Source of the DNA: Streptomyces sp. 6-11-2
GTDB taxonomy: Bacteria; Actinomycetota; Actinomycetes; Streptomycetales; Streptomycetaceae
Assembly (NCBI RefSeq): GCF_006540305.1
Contig: NZ_BJOR01000001.1
Coordinates: forward strand, 682,001-746,000
Length of the DNA stretch: 64,000 bases
Direction: 5' to 3'
Below the pieces are notes generated by a model. The model saw only the letters and a list, made by a program, of their open reading frames with translations, was not told where the DNA came from and searched no databases. Each line of letters starts with the position of its first letter. Position 1 is the first letter of the stretch. Below are positions 56,027 through 64,000 of the stretch, one piece after another. A program made the position numbers and the translations under genes.

Positions 56027-56668
56027 TCATCCCGGGGACGGTGGCCTGAGTCGTGAACCGAGGCCCAGTGCGGGCAGCACCGCGGCCTCCAGGAACCGGA
56101 CCACGTAGTCCGGGTCGGCGTACTCCCCCTCCAGCACGGGCCGGATGCGCAGGACGCCGAACAGCTGCGCGGGCACGAACTCCAGTGCCGGATTGTCCGC
56201 GCGGACCTCGCCGCGCTCCACCCCGAGCCGCAGGATCTCCCGCAGCGCGGCGATCTCCGGCTCGACCAGCGTCTCGCGCAGCGCCCGCTTCAGCTCGGGG
56301 TCCAGCGTGATCGCGTGCCCGAGCGCCTGGAGGAGGCGGGTGTCCCGGCCCGACCACTCGCCCGTGGCCAGTGCGACCCGCCGCAGGTCCTCGGCGAGCG
56401 AGCCGGTGTCGATGCCGGCGAAGCGGCAGCGGCCGCTGGACCGCAGGGCGGCCGCCACGAACTGCGGCTTGGTCCGCCACTGCCGGTAGAGCGTGGACTT
56501 GCTGCACCGGGTGCTGGCGGCGACTCCCTCCATGGTGACGGCGTCGTAGCCGTGCTCGCGGATCTGTTCGAGCACGGCGTCGAAGAACTCCTGCTCACGC
56601 TCCGGCGTGAGCTTGGAGCGGCGCGGGGCGACAACCGTCTCCGGCTCGTCCGCGGCCTGCGATGTCAT
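56027..56668 (-). CDS. TetR-family transcriptional regulator
   Basis: 213 residues. HTH at residues about 25-70 (EFFDAVLEQIREHGYDAVTMEGVA then STRCSKSTLYRQWRTKPQFVAAAL), followed by a helical ligand domain of the AcrR/TetR-C type. ATG at 56668 has GGAG seven bases upstream. Divergent from the EamA transporter gene; two large palindromes in the gap are the likely operators, giving a standard drug-efflux arrangement. Confidence 0.92.
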   Translation of the reverse strand: MTSQAADEPETVVAPRRSKLTPEREQEFFDAVLEQIREHGYDAVTMEGVAASTRCSKSTLYRQWRTKPQFVAAALRSSGRCRFAGIDTGSLAEDLRRVALATGEWSGRDTRLLQALGHAITLDPELKRALRETLVEPEIAALREILRLGVERGEVRADNPALEFVPAQLFGVLRIRPVLEGEYADPDYVVRFLEAAVLPALGLGSRLRPPSPG

Positions 56669-56743
56669 CGCTGCGCTCCTCACTCGTGTCCCGGGAGTTC
56701 AGGCCCGGACTCCGGGCCGCTCTCCAGTGTGGCGAAGGTCCAT

Positions 56744-56793
56744 CGATACGACAGTGTACCGGTACGCGTGCGTATCGGTACACTGTCGTATCG
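56744..56793. promoter_or_regulatory. Large palindrome, 24-bp arms, between TetR and EamA genes
   Basis: Arms 56744-56767 and 56770-56793 match with one mismatch around a 2-bp centre. They contain the repeated core GTATCGGTAC (again at 56788-56797) and the palindrome GTACCGGTAC (56757-56766). Likely operator for two TetR dimers, or a cruciform-capable site. Confidence 0.7.
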
Positions 56794-56804
56794 GTACGCT
56801 CTCG

Positions 56805-56827
56805 TGTCGATGTACCGTACATCGACA
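56805..56827. promoter_or_regulatory. Second palindrome, 11-bp arms
   Basis: TGTCGATGTAC-C-GTACATCGACA, perfect dyad, 12 bp beyond the larger palindrome and 50 bp before the small ORF. Probably a second operator with a different sequence from the first. Confidence 0.65.
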
Positions 56828-56876
56828 TGGGTGCGGACAGCACCACCCGACGCACCACCATGAGAGAGGGCCTGGC

Positions 56877-56990
56877 ATGACACCCGGAAGCGAGGCCGCC
56901 GAAACGGAGCCCGACGGACCGGCGCGGCGCCCGCTCGCCCGCGAGTCCCGGCCGGCCGAGGGGAACGCCCCGGCGGGGGCGGGCCGGTGA
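56877..56990 (+). CDS. Small leader ORF coupled to the EamA transporter
   Basis: 37 codons (MTPGSEAAETEPDGPARRPL...). GAGAGGG six to seven bases before the ATG is the best ribosome site in the region. The stop overlaps the GTG start of the transporter (GTGA). The peptide is polar and Pro/Ala/Glu-rich without motifs. It may serve translational coupling rather than have a function of its own. Confidence 0.5.
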   Translation: MTPGSEAAETEPDGPARRPLARESRPAEGNAPAGAGR

Positions 56991-57967
56991 ACGCGGCCCT
57001 GACGGCCGTCGTCCTGTCGCTGTTCTCGGCCGTCGCCTACGCGACCGCCGCGGTCGCCCAGGAACGGCTTGCCGCGCGCACCCGCGGAACGGGTGTGCGC
57101 GGACTGCTCCGCGCCGGCACCTGGTGGTGGGCCGTCGCACTGAACGGATCGGCGGCCCTGCTGCACGTGGCGGCCCTGAAGTACGGTCCGCTCACCGTGG
57201 TCCAGCCGCTCGGCGCGCTCACCCTGGTGGCCGCCGTGCCGCTGGGGGCGCGGATGGCCGGGCGACGGGTCGCGGCGGCGGAGTGGCGGGGCACCGCGTG
57301 CACGCTGCTCGGACTGGCCGCCCTGCTCCTCGCGGCCTCCGGGCCGGCCCCGGTACGCGTGCTGAGCCCCCTCGAGGCACTGTCGGTGGCGGGTGCCACG
57401 GCCGTTCTGATCGGCGCGCTGTCACGGCCCGGCGCGCGACCGGGCCTGCGGCACGCGACCGCGTCGGGGGTCGCCTCGGGCGTGGCCTCCGCGCTGACCC
57501 AGACGGTGACGGTGGCCGCCACGGACCACTCCGGCCCCCTGCTCAGCGCCCACGTCATCATGGTGGCGCTGCTCGTCGCGGCCTTCGCGACCGGTGGCCT
57601 GCTGCTGTCGCAGACCGCCTACCGGGACGGCCTCGGCGCCCCGCTCGCGGTGCTGACACTGACCAACCCGGCGGCGGCCGCGCTGATCGGGCTCACCCTG
57701 CTGGGCCAGGGGCTGAGGGGCGGCGCGACGGGCGTGCTGCTGGCGTCGGCGGGCGCGGCCCTCGCCTCCTGGGGGGTCGTGGCGCTCTCTCGGGCGACCC
57801 CGCGACCCACGGACGCCAACCCCGTACCGGGCCCGGAGCACATCGCACCGGGCGGCGACCCGGACCATCCCGTGGCCGCCGTGCTCGCCCTGGAGACGGA
57901 ACCGCCCGCGCAGGAACCCGCGCTGCCGTCCCGGCCGTTGGGACCGGGACACCTCACCCCGCTGTGA
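56987..57967 (+). CDS. EamA/DMT-family transporter
   Basis: 326 residues, about nine to ten membrane helices in two repeats (first ends GPLTVVQPLGALTLVAAVPLGARM, second LAVLTLTNPAAAALIGLTLLGQG), a DMT-superfamily pattern, with a soluble C-terminal tail. Substrate unknown; control by the divergent TetR protein suggests efflux. GTG start overlapped by the leader ORF stop. Confidence 0.85.
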   Translation: MNAALTAVVLSLFSAVAYATAAVAQERLAARTRGTGVRGLLRAGTWWWAVALNGSAALLHVAALKYGPLTVVQPLGALTLVAAVPLGARMAGRRVAAAEWRGTACTLLGLAALLLAASGPAPVRVLSPLEALSVAGATAVLIGALSRPGARPGLRHATASGVASGVASALTQTVTVAATDHSGPLLSAHVIMVALLVAAFATGGLLLSQTAYRDGLGAPLAVLTLTNPAAAALIGLTLLGQGLRGGATGVLLASAGAALASWGVVALSRATPRPTDANPVPGPEHIAPGGDPDHPVAAVLALETEPPAQEPALPSRPLGPGHLTPL

Positions 57968-57974
57968 CCGGCGG

Positions 57975-58796
57975 TCAGTTCCAGCCGCGCGAGTCCTGCT
58001 TGAGCGCCGTGTCGACGGTCAGCGCCGTGGCGACCACCAGGCTCAGCAGCGGCTCGGGCAGCTGGTAGTGGATCTGCAGGACGTAGTTGTCGGCGGTCGT
58101 GAACATCGTCTTGGCCAGGCCCTCCCAGGTCTTGGTGATCCGGGCGACCTCGTTGTCGGCGTGGTCGACGATGGCGAAGTTCCAGGCGCGCCAGTTCTCC
58201 GCCTTGATCGCGCCGACCTGCTGCCCGTTCACGTTCATCGCGAAGTTGATCTTGCCGAAGACGTTCTGCTGGACGATCTCACCGATCTCCGAGCCGTCCG
58301 GACGGGACACCACCACCCGCGACTTGAAGACCTTCGCCGGCCGGGTGAGCACCAACTGGGGCGTGCCGTAGGCGTCGCGGATCTCGAGCCTGTGCGTCAT
58401 GAACTGGTCGAGGCTGGAGACGAACCGCATCGCCTTCTTCAGCGCGCTCTGCCCGACCTCGGTGACCGTGCCGATCCGGCTGCCGTGCTGGTCGAAGACC
58501 TCGTACTCGTTGGTCAGCTCGATCAGTTTGGCCTTCTGGTTCACCACGAGCACCGGCTCGCTGAACAGCGAGCCGCCGCCCTGGGCGCCCGGAGCGACCC
58601 CGGCCTGGTGCTGGACCTGCCGCTGCACGCGGGGGTCGTGGGCAGCCGGCTGCGGCGGCACCTGCTGCGCGACGTGGGCCTGCTGGTCGGCGTGGGTGTG
58701 CTCCGTCCACTGGGAACCGTCCCAGTAACGCAGCGTCTGGGCCGCTCCGTGCGGATCCGGGTACCAACCTGCCGGTGTGTTCGAATACGTACTCAC
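57975..58796 (-). CDS. DUF2510 protein with LURP/scramblase-like domain
   Basis: 273 residues. DUF2510 at the N-terminus (AGWYPDPHG, then RYWDGSQWTEH), a Gln/Pro-rich linker, then a Tubby/LURP-like beta barrel (LVVNQKAKLIELTNEYEVFD, RLEIRDAYGTPQLVLTRPAKVFKSRVVV and TADNYVLQIH). Annotated elsewhere as phospholipid scramblase-related. GTG start within GGTGAG. Convergent with the transporter gene (7 bp). Confidence 0.88.
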   Translation of the reverse strand: MSTYSNTPAGWYPDPHGAAQTLRYWDGSQWTEHTHADQQAHVAQQVPPQPAAHDPRVQRQVQHQAGVAPGAQGGGSLFSEPVLVVNQKAKLIELTNEYEVFDQHGSRIGTVTEVGQSALKKAMRFVSSLDQFMTHRLEIRDAYGTPQLVLTRPAKVFKSRVVVSRPDGSEIGEIVQQNVFGKINFAMNVNGQQVGAIKAENWRAWNFAIVDHADNEVARITKTWEGLAKTMFTTADNYVLQIHYQLPEPLLSLVVATALTVDTALKQDSRGWN

Positions 58797-58941
58797 CGGC
58801 GCACACTACCGCCGGGCAGGCGGAACCCATGCGCGTGAGTGATGCACGCCACACATTGACCTGTGGATTTCTGGGCAACCCTTCACGGCCCTCGGCGATC
58901 TCCTTTGCGAATACATTGGCCACTTTATTTTCGAGGATCGC

Positions 58942-60021
58942 ATGAAGATTCGCCGCTCTCTGGCGCTCGCAGCAGCCACGGCAGCCATCACACCCGCTGT
59001 GCTTCTTGCGGCCCCCGCCGCCTTCGCCACGGGCTCTCCGACCCCGGCGGTCACCGAGACGACCGAGGGCGGCTCCACCGGCGCCGACGGCCAGACCGCC
59101 GAGCCCGAGGACACGTCCAAGAGCGCCGACGACACCACCGAGGCCGAGGACCCGTCGAAGAGCGCCGACGACACCACCACCGGCGACGACAACAAGTCGG
59201 ACGACACCGGCGAGAAGTCCGCGAACACGGGGTCCGACTCGAAGGACGCGGGCACCACCGACAAGGAGTCGGCCACCCCCACCCCCAGCGCCTCGCCGTC
59301 CGAGACGCCGGGCCCCCAGGCGTGCAAGGAGGGCAAGGAGCAGAAGCAGGACAAGAACCTGCGCACCAGCCTGACCGGCCTGCCCTCGAAGGTCGTCGCG
59401 GGCAGCGGGTTCCACAACTTCAAGCTGAACGTCACGAACTCCGGCGACAACTCCTACAAGCGCGTCGACATGGGCGTGTTCGCGGCCCTGGTCGGGGAGA
59501 AGGAGTTCACCGACGAGAGCAGCCACCTCACCCTGCAGTTCAAGGACCCGGTCACCGGCACGTGGGAGAACATCTCCCTGGACGAGAGGGATGACGCCAT
59601 CGGTTACGTCGGCTACACCGACGTCAAGCCGAAGGAGTCCTTCTCCATCGACCTGCGTCTGAACGTGGACAAGAAGGCCCCGGCCGGCATGGGCGTCGCA
59701 ATCTCCATCGGCATGTACGCCGATGACAAGGGCAACTGTGTCTTCGCCACCGACGACGACTTCTACCTGTTCGACGTCCTCGCGGCCGGCACCAACGCGG
59801 GCAAGCCCGCCGACGCCAAGCCGCAGGGCGGCCGGAAGCCGCTGCCGGCCAAGCCCGCCGGCGACAAGCAGATCGTCCCGCAGGGCCACCTCGCCGAGAC
59901 CGGCTCCAGCTCGGCGCTGCCGATGATCGCGCTCGCGGGCGGTGCCGCGGTCGCCGTCGGCGCGGGCGCCGTGTTCGTCGTGCGTCGCCGCAAGGCCGGC
60001 AGCGGCGCTGCCACGGCCTGA
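58942..60021 (+). CDS. LAETG-anchored cell-wall surface protein
   Basis: 359 residues. Signal peptide (MKIRRSLALAAATAAITPAVLLAAPAA), a low-complexity acidic Thr/Asp/Lys region with two near-repeats of SKSADDTTEAEDPSKSADDTT type (residues about 40-85), a Pro/Ser linker, a folded domain (about 125-285) and a sorting signal LAETG, hydrophobic helix and RRRKA. LAxTG is the class E sortase signal in streptomycetes. No sortase gene lies in the window. ATG behind GAGGATC. Confidence 0.9.
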   Translation: MKIRRSLALAAATAAITPAVLLAAPAAFATGSPTPAVTETTEGGSTGADGQTAEPEDTSKSADDTTEAEDPSKSADDTTTGDDNKSDDTGEKSANTGSDSKDAGTTDKESATPTPSASPSETPGPQACKEGKEQKQDKNLRTSLTGLPSKVVAGSGFHNFKLNVTNSGDNSYKRVDMGVFAALVGEKEFTDESSHLTLQFKDPVTGTWENISLDERDDAIGYVGYTDVKPKESFSIDLRLNVDKKAPAGMGVAISIGMYADDKGNCVFATDDDFYLFDVLAAGTNAGKPADAKPQGGRKPLPAKPAGDKQIVPQGHLAETGSSSALPMIALAGGAAVAVGAGAVFVVRRRKAGSGAATA

Positions 60022-60049
60022 TTCGCGTCCCTGACGCGCTGAATCACGA

Positions 60050-60079
60050 GGGCCGCACCCGCGAGAGCGGGTGCGGCCC
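60050..60079 (+). terminator. Terminator after the LAETG protein gene
   Basis: Perfect 13-bp stem GGGCCGCACCCGC/GCGGGTGCGGCCC with a GAGA loop, followed by TTCG. Confidence 0.85.
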
Positions 60080-60139
60080 TTCGCCGTCGGTGTCCGGCCG
60101 GATGCCGGGCGGGCTCGGCGCCGTACCGGCACGCCCGCC

Positions 60140-61690
60140 CTACCCGTAGGACAAGTTGGAGCACAGGTCGTCGTCGGCCGAGCGGGCGTCCGCCGCCACC
60201 GACGTGGGCACGGAGGTCGGCTCGGCCGAGGCACCGTCCGCGGCGGCCGTGAAGTCCTCACCCAGGACCACGTTGATGCCCGGGCCGGTCAGGGCCTGGA
60301 GTTCGGCCCCGGGGAAGAGCTTGGCGACCGTCTCGGCCTCGGCCTGTCGGCCGGGACCGTACTGGATGATGGTGATGGCGTGGTTCTGGCTGCCCGCGTT
60401 CTCGGTGCCGGTGACGGTGAAGCCGCGGCCGGTGAGGACGGAGGCGCCGCGGGTGGCGAGGCCGGGGGTGGTGGTTCCGTTGTAGACACCCACGTCGATG
60501 CCCTTCCCCAGGTCGCCCTGACCGGCGTCCGGGGATGCGGAGGCAGCCGCCTTGCCCTTCTTGCTCTTCTTGCCGCCCGCGTCCTTGCCGTCGATGGTGC
60601 GGTCGGCCCTGAGCGCGGCCCACAGCTCCGAGGCGTCCGGCTCCACGATGGCGACCCGCGCCCCCTCATAGCGCCACGGGATGGTGACGAACTTGGTGTT
60701 GTGCAGGTCGACGTCCTTCAGCGACATCGCGAACGACAGCAGCTTGTCGGCCGAGCCCAGACCGGGGTCCACGGTGAGCGACTTGGTGGCGGCATCGGCG
60801 AGGGGGAACAGCTTGGTCGGGGTGAACCCGTCGGCCTTGACCTTCTTGATGAGGCTGGCGACGAACGCCTGCTGGCGCTTGATCCGGCCTATGTCGGAGC
60901 CGTCGCCGATGCCGTGCCGGATCCGGACCCAGTCCAGCGCCTGCTTCCCGGAGACCTTCTGCTCGCCCTTGCTGAACAGCAGCGAGCCGCGGCTGGCCCG
61001 GTTGGGGTTGAGGTCCTTCTGGTAGATGTCCTGCGGCACGCACACCGGCACCCCGCCCACCACGTCGGTGAGCGCGGCGAATCCCTTGAAGTCGACGACG
61101 ACGGTGTGGTCCACGCGCAGCCCGGTGAGGTGCTCGACGGTGTTCTGGCTGCAGGCGGGGTTGCCCTCGGCGGTGTTGCCCACGGAGTACGCGGCGTTGA
61201 ACATCGTGTTCGGCCGCGACTCGGTCCAGCCGCCGTCGGGGAGCTTGCAGGGCGGGATGGTGACCAGGGTGTCCCGGGGGATGGACACGGCGAGGGCGTG
61301 CCGATGGTCGGCGTAGACGTGCAGCAGGAACGCGGTGTCGGAGCGGCCGATGTCGTCCTTGCTGCCGCCGCCGAGCGCGTCGTTGCCGCCCACGCGCGCG
61401 TCGGAGCCGATGACCAGGACGTTCTCGCCCTTGGACGAGCCGGCCTCGGGCCGGTTGTCGGACAGGCCGTCGGCGCCGAAGGTGTTGATGTTGCCGTTGA
61501 GCTTCAGATAGAGCCAGCCCAGACCCGCCGTGCCGAGCACCACCAGGGACAGCGCCATGACGAGGGCCGTCCGTCCGCGACTGCGTCCGCCGCGGCCGCC
61601 GGAGGCGCGGCGGCGGGAGCCGCCCCGGCGCTGGGGCGGGACGCCCTTGCTCCGGCGGCGCGAAGGAGCGGTCTTGTGGCTGGTCGTCAT
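60140..61690 (-). CDS. LytR-CpsA-Psr (LCP) family cell-wall ligase with LytR_C domain
   Basis: 516 residues. Arg-rich cytosolic N-terminus (about 1-40), one membrane helix, then the LCP catalytic domain (VLVIGSDARVGG, AVSIPRDTLVTIP, HTVVVDFKGFAALTDVVGGVPVC, WVRIRHGIGDGSDIGRIKRQQ). These Arg/Asp motifs bind polyprenyl phosphate in transfer of glycopolymers to peptidoglycan. A C-terminal LytR_C region (about 395-490, VGVYNGTTTPGLATRGA) follows a Lys-rich linker. ATG behind GAGGGT. Confidence 0.93.
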   Translation of the reverse strand: MTTSHKTAPSRRRSKGVPPQRRGGSRRRASGGRGGRSRGRTALVMALSLVVLGTAGLGWLYLKLNGNINTFGADGLSDNRPEAGSSKGENVLVIGSDARVGGNDALGGGSKDDIGRSDTAFLLHVYADHRHALAVSIPRDTLVTIPPCKLPDGGWTESRPNTMFNAAYSVGNTAEGNPACSQNTVEHLTGLRVDHTVVVDFKGFAALTDVVGGVPVCVPQDIYQKDLNPNRASRGSLLFSKGEQKVSGKQALDWVRIRHGIGDGSDIGRIKRQQAFVASLIKKVKADGFTPTKLFPLADAATKSLTVDPGLGSADKLLSFAMSLKDVDLHNTKFVTIPWRYEGARVAIVEPDASELWAALRADRTIDGKDAGGKKSKKGKAAASASPDAGQGDLGKGIDVGVYNGTTTPGLATRGASVLTGRGFTVTGTENAGSQNHAITIIQYGPGRQAEAETVAKLFPGAELQALTGPGINVVLGEDFTAAADGASAEPTSVPTSVAADARSADDDLCSNLSYG

Positions 61691-61835
61691 GCGCGCACCC
61701 TCATCCGTCGTACTCGTACAGAGGGGACGACTGACCCCACCCAATGGTTGTACGTTTGCGCAATGTAGCAATAGTCGATGAGGGGGATCCGCGACGGGGT
61801 GTGCGGCCGGCCCGCACCCCGATCCGGCGGGACGG

Positions 61836-62069
61836 TCAGGGACTGGCCACGTCGAAGCCGTATCGCAGGGGCTCGCCCTTCACGCGCGGGTCGCGGCGGT
61901 AGACGTACACCGCCTCCACGCGTACGCCGTCCCGCGACGCCTCCGCCTGACAGGGGAACGACACCTGAAGCACCCACGGCCGCCCGGCGACCTTGACCCG
62001 CATACCGTCCGCCGGCCCGCCCGCGAGCACCGCGGCCTCCCGCCCCATCACGCCACCACCAGATTCCAT
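61836..62069 (-). CDS. Small hypothetical protein
   Basis: Up to 77 residues, protein-like core: RVKVAGRPWVLQVSFPCQAEASRDGVRVEAVYVYRRD. No domain recognised. ATG at 62069 lacks a good ribosome site; the second Met (MGREAAVLAGG, 21 bp later) follows GGTGG and may be the start. Confidence 0.65.
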   Translation of the reverse strand: MESGGGVMGREAAVLAGGPADGMRVKVAGRPWVLQVSFPCQAEASRDGVRVEAVYVYRRDPRVKGEPLRYGFDVASP

Positions 62070-62216
62070 GGGGACAGTTTAAGGGTTGCGCAATTGTTGA
62101 CCCGAGGGGAATTCCCGCCCACCGGGGCTTCGGGGCGGGGAGCCGTCGGACCCATGATCCGCCATCCCCCTTGCCCCGCTGGCGAATTGGGGACCTGACC
62201 GGGGAAGATGGGCGGC

Positions 62217-62603
62217 GTGAGTCATCCTGCCGACATCGTCATGGTCTTCGACCGGGACGAGGAACTTGCCGTCTTCCCCTCTCTCCGGGCCGCGGAGGAC
62301 GGGCTGGAGGCCATGGACGTGGTGGACGGGGAGTACACGGCCTTCACCGCCGAGGGGCGCCTCGTCGACCTGCGCGCCCCGGACGGCGAGGAAGGCCTGG
62401 TCCTGGCCGCGCTCACCGACGAGGACGGCCGGAAGGACCTGGAGCGCCACCTGGCCCGCTTCTGGGCCCGCCGTCCCGGCCGAGCCCCGCTGGGCCCCGA
62501 GGACACCGCCCGCCTCCTGCTGGTCGGCGGGCCACGGGCCACGGGCCGCGGACCACGCCGGCTCCGGAACCCGTTCCGGCGCGGTCGCGCGCCGCACTCC
62601 TGA
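62217..62603 (+). CDS. Conserved hypothetical protein
   Basis: 128 residues with an N-terminal alpha/beta pattern (ADIVMVFDRDEELAVFPSLRAAEDGLEAMDV) and an Arg/Pro-rich end. The GTG at 62217 has GGGGAAG nine bases upstream; an in-frame ATG 9 bp earlier overlaps that site. No function assigned. Confidence 0.75.
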   Translation: MSHPADIVMVFDRDEELAVFPSLRAAEDGLEAMDVVDGEYTAFTAEGRLVDLRAPDGEEGLVLAALTDEDGRKDLERHLARFWARRPGRAPLGPEDTARLLLVGGPRATGRGPRRLRNPFRRGRAPHS

Positions 62604-62749
62604 CGGGACGGCGGACGACCACGATGACAGCACGTTCCGCGCGGCCGGGGCCGCGGGCCCACTCACGCGTGCCGCGGAACGGCGATTCGCCGCCGGCACC
62701 GGAGCGCCGCGCCCCGATGGACCGCTCCCGCAGCTCTACGGTTGCACAC

Positions 62750-64000
62750 ATGCGCAATTCACAGAGTGTCCGTGCGGAGAAGCGCGTGCCGGGCGCCCAG
62801 GCCGCCCCGTCGGCGCGTGGACGCCGGCAGGCCCCTCCGCCGGCCCCGGATCCGGCGGGCCGGCCGCGCGGCGGGCGTGCGGGGCGGGTGCCCGGCCCCT
62901 CCACGCTCCCGCGCCGCGCCCTCGCGCGGCTGCGGCGGGCCTGGGACCGGCCGCTCACCGGCTACTACCTGGTGGCGGGCAGTGCGGCGCTGATCGCCGG
63001 CCTGGGGCTGGTGATGGTGTTCTCCTCCTCGCAGATCCAGGCGCTGCGCTCCGGTCTGCCGCCGACCTACTATCTGCGTCGGCAGATCATGGCCGCGGTG
63101 ATCGGCGCGGTGCTGGCGGTGCCGGCCGCCCGTATGTCGGTGAAGACGCACCGGTGGCTGGCCTATCCGCTGCTGGCCGGGTCCGTACTGCTGCTGGCGC
63201 TGGTGCAGGTGCCGGGGCTGGGGCGGACCGTCAACGGCAACACCAACTGGCTCGACCTGGGCGGACCGTTCGTGCTCCAACCCAGCGAGTTCGCGAAGGT
63301 CGCGTTCGTCGTATGGGGCGCGGACCTGCTGGCCCGCAAACAGCAGCACAAGCTGCTGGGCCAGTGGAAGCACCTGCTCGTGCCGCTGGTGCCCGGTGCC
63401 TTGCTGCTGCTGGGGCTGATGATGCTCGGCGGGGACATGGGGACCGCGGTCATCCTGTGCGCCGTGCTGTTCGGTCTGCTGTGGCTGGCCGGTGCGCCGC
63501 TGCGGCTCTTCGGGGCCGCCCTGACGGGCACGGCGCTCCTGGCCACCGTACTGATCATGACCGCCCCGCACCGGGTGTCGCGGTTCGCCTGCCTTGGCGC
63601 GAGCGACCCGGGCCCGAGCGACCAGTGCTGGCAGGTGGTGCACGGCCTGTACGCGCTGTCGACGGGCGGCCTGTTCGGCAACGGAATCGGCGCCAGCGTG
63701 GAGAAGTGGGGCCAACTGCCCGAGCCGCACACCGACTTCATCTTCGCCGTCACCGGGGAGGAACTGGGTCTGTTCGGCACCCTGTCCGTACTGGCCCTGT
63801 TCGCCGCGCTGTTCGCGGGCGGGCTGCGCATCGCCACCCGCCGCAACGACCCATTCGTCCGCCTGGCGACCGGCGGCATCGTCACCTGGCTCGCGGCGCA
63901 GACCTTCATCAACCTCGGCGGCGTCCTGGGGCTGGTGCCCGTCGCGGGCGTGCCCCTGCCCCTGTTCTCCTACGGCGGCAGCTCGCTGATCGCCACCCTG
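62750..64000 (+). CDS. FtsW/RodA/SpoVE-family peptidoglycan glycosyltransferase (3' end outside window)
   Basis: At least 417 residues are visible. Basic Arg/Pro-rich cytosolic N-terminus of about 70 residues, then membrane helices with SEDS motifs: LVMVFSSSQIQAL, NWLDLGGPFVLQPSEFAK, GGDMGTAVIL, HTDFIFAVTGEELGLFG (catalytic Asp region) and PLPLFSYGGSS. Polymerises lipid II during division or sporulation. Streptomycetes have several paralogues; which one this is cannot be decided. An in-frame ATG at 62717 would add 11 residues. No termination codon before the window ends. Confidence 0.92.
   Translation, partial: MRNSQSVRAEKRVPGAQAAPSARGRRQAPPPAPDPAGRPRGGRAGRVPGPSTLPRRALARLRRAWDRPLTGYYLVAGSAALIAGLGLVMVFSSSQIQALRSGLPPTYYLRRQIMAAVIGAVLAVPAARMSVKTHRWLAYPLLAGSVLLLALVQVPGLGRTVNGNTNWLDLGGPFVLQPSEFAKVAFVVWGADLLARKQQHKLLGQWKHLLVPLVPGALLLLGLMMLGGDMGTAVILCAVLFGLLWLAGAPLRLFGAALTGTALLATVLIMTAPHRVSRFACLGASDPGPSDQCWQVVHGLYALSTGGLFGNGIGASVEKWGQLPEPHTDFIFAVTGEELGLFGTLSVLALFAALFAGGLRIATRRNDPFVRLATGGIVTWLAAQTFINLGGVLGLVPVAGVPLPLFSYGGSSLIATL

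Noticed and set aside
60071..61768. Plus-strand frame opposite the LCP gene
   Set aside because: Shadow with Gly/Asp/Val-rich composition; the LCP motifs on the minus strand are unambiguous.

Overview
The window is a high-GC actinobacterial chromosome segment, almost certainly Streptomyces. The evidence is strong third-position G/C codon bias, many GTG/TTG starts behind GGAGG-type ribosome sites, and a set of lineage markers: SsgA-like and WhiB-like developmental proteins, DUF2510 proteins, a class E sortase-type LAETG protein, and type I Idi. From memory, the gene order (zitB-idi-DAO-fadB-nfi-ssgD-ABC-F-ddaH-desaturase-whiB-like-NHEJ pair-pcaV/pcaIJFHGBL) matches the SCO67xx region of S. coelicolor read toward lower locus numbers. 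That synteny is recalled, not computed.

Layout. (1) 1-4320, minus strand: a tightly coupled four-gene cassette with a nucleotidyltransferase, two CDP-alcohol phosphotransferases and a glycerol-1-phosphate-dehydrogenase-like protein. It looks like an uncharacterised CDP-activated polar lipid or phosphodiester pathway. (2) 4321-15303: a zinc exporter with a candidate Zur box, idi, and a run of unlinked genes (RsbW-like ATPase, HdeD-like, enoyl-CoA-hydratase-like, a DJ-1/PfpI + GlxA pair, tex, an ABC-F ATPase). (3) 15370-16830: an IS110-family element whose 5' noncoding end folds like a bridge RNA. (4) 16835-23842: a small hypothetical gene, a frameshifted gene, D-amino acid oxidase, a secreted M1 peptidase, a macrodomain protein, an AnsP-like permease and a MerR regulator. 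(5) 23851-28617: a racemase-thiolase-FadB beta-oxidation operon. (6) 28850-36886: saccharopine-dehydrogenase-like protein, endonuclease V, ssgD, GPP34, an ABC-F ATPase with a long leader containing a three-codon uORF, ddaH, and an acyl-ACP desaturase behind a triple repeat operator. (7) 36887-43294: WhiB-like protein, 72-bp degenerate repeats, VOC protein, LacI regulator with operator, a 13-bp minisatellite, and the divergent LigD-type polymerase / LigC-type ligase pair. (8) 43493-51726: a DUF3048 lipoprotein, then pcaV and the pcaIJFHGBL operon for protocatechuate degradation to succinyl-CoA and acetyl-CoA. (9) 51985-64000: a large LAL-type ATPase lacking its LuxR DNA-binding domain, two DUF2510 proteins, a TetR/EamA-transporter pair separated by large palindromes, an LAETG wall protein, an LCP-family ligase, two small hypotheticals and a truncated FtsW-family gene.

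How the parts work together. The best-understood unit is pca: PcaV (MarR family) is divergent from seven overlapping genes, with a perfect palindrome between a promoter and pcaI. Zinc efflux, fatty acid degradation and modification (racemase/thiolase/FadB, desaturase) and envelope assembly (LCP, FtsW, LAETG protein) are the other themes. The least understood and most interesting parts are the lipid-like cassette at the left edge, the IS110 bridge-RNA candidate, the ABC-F leader, and several multi-palindrome regulatory regions.
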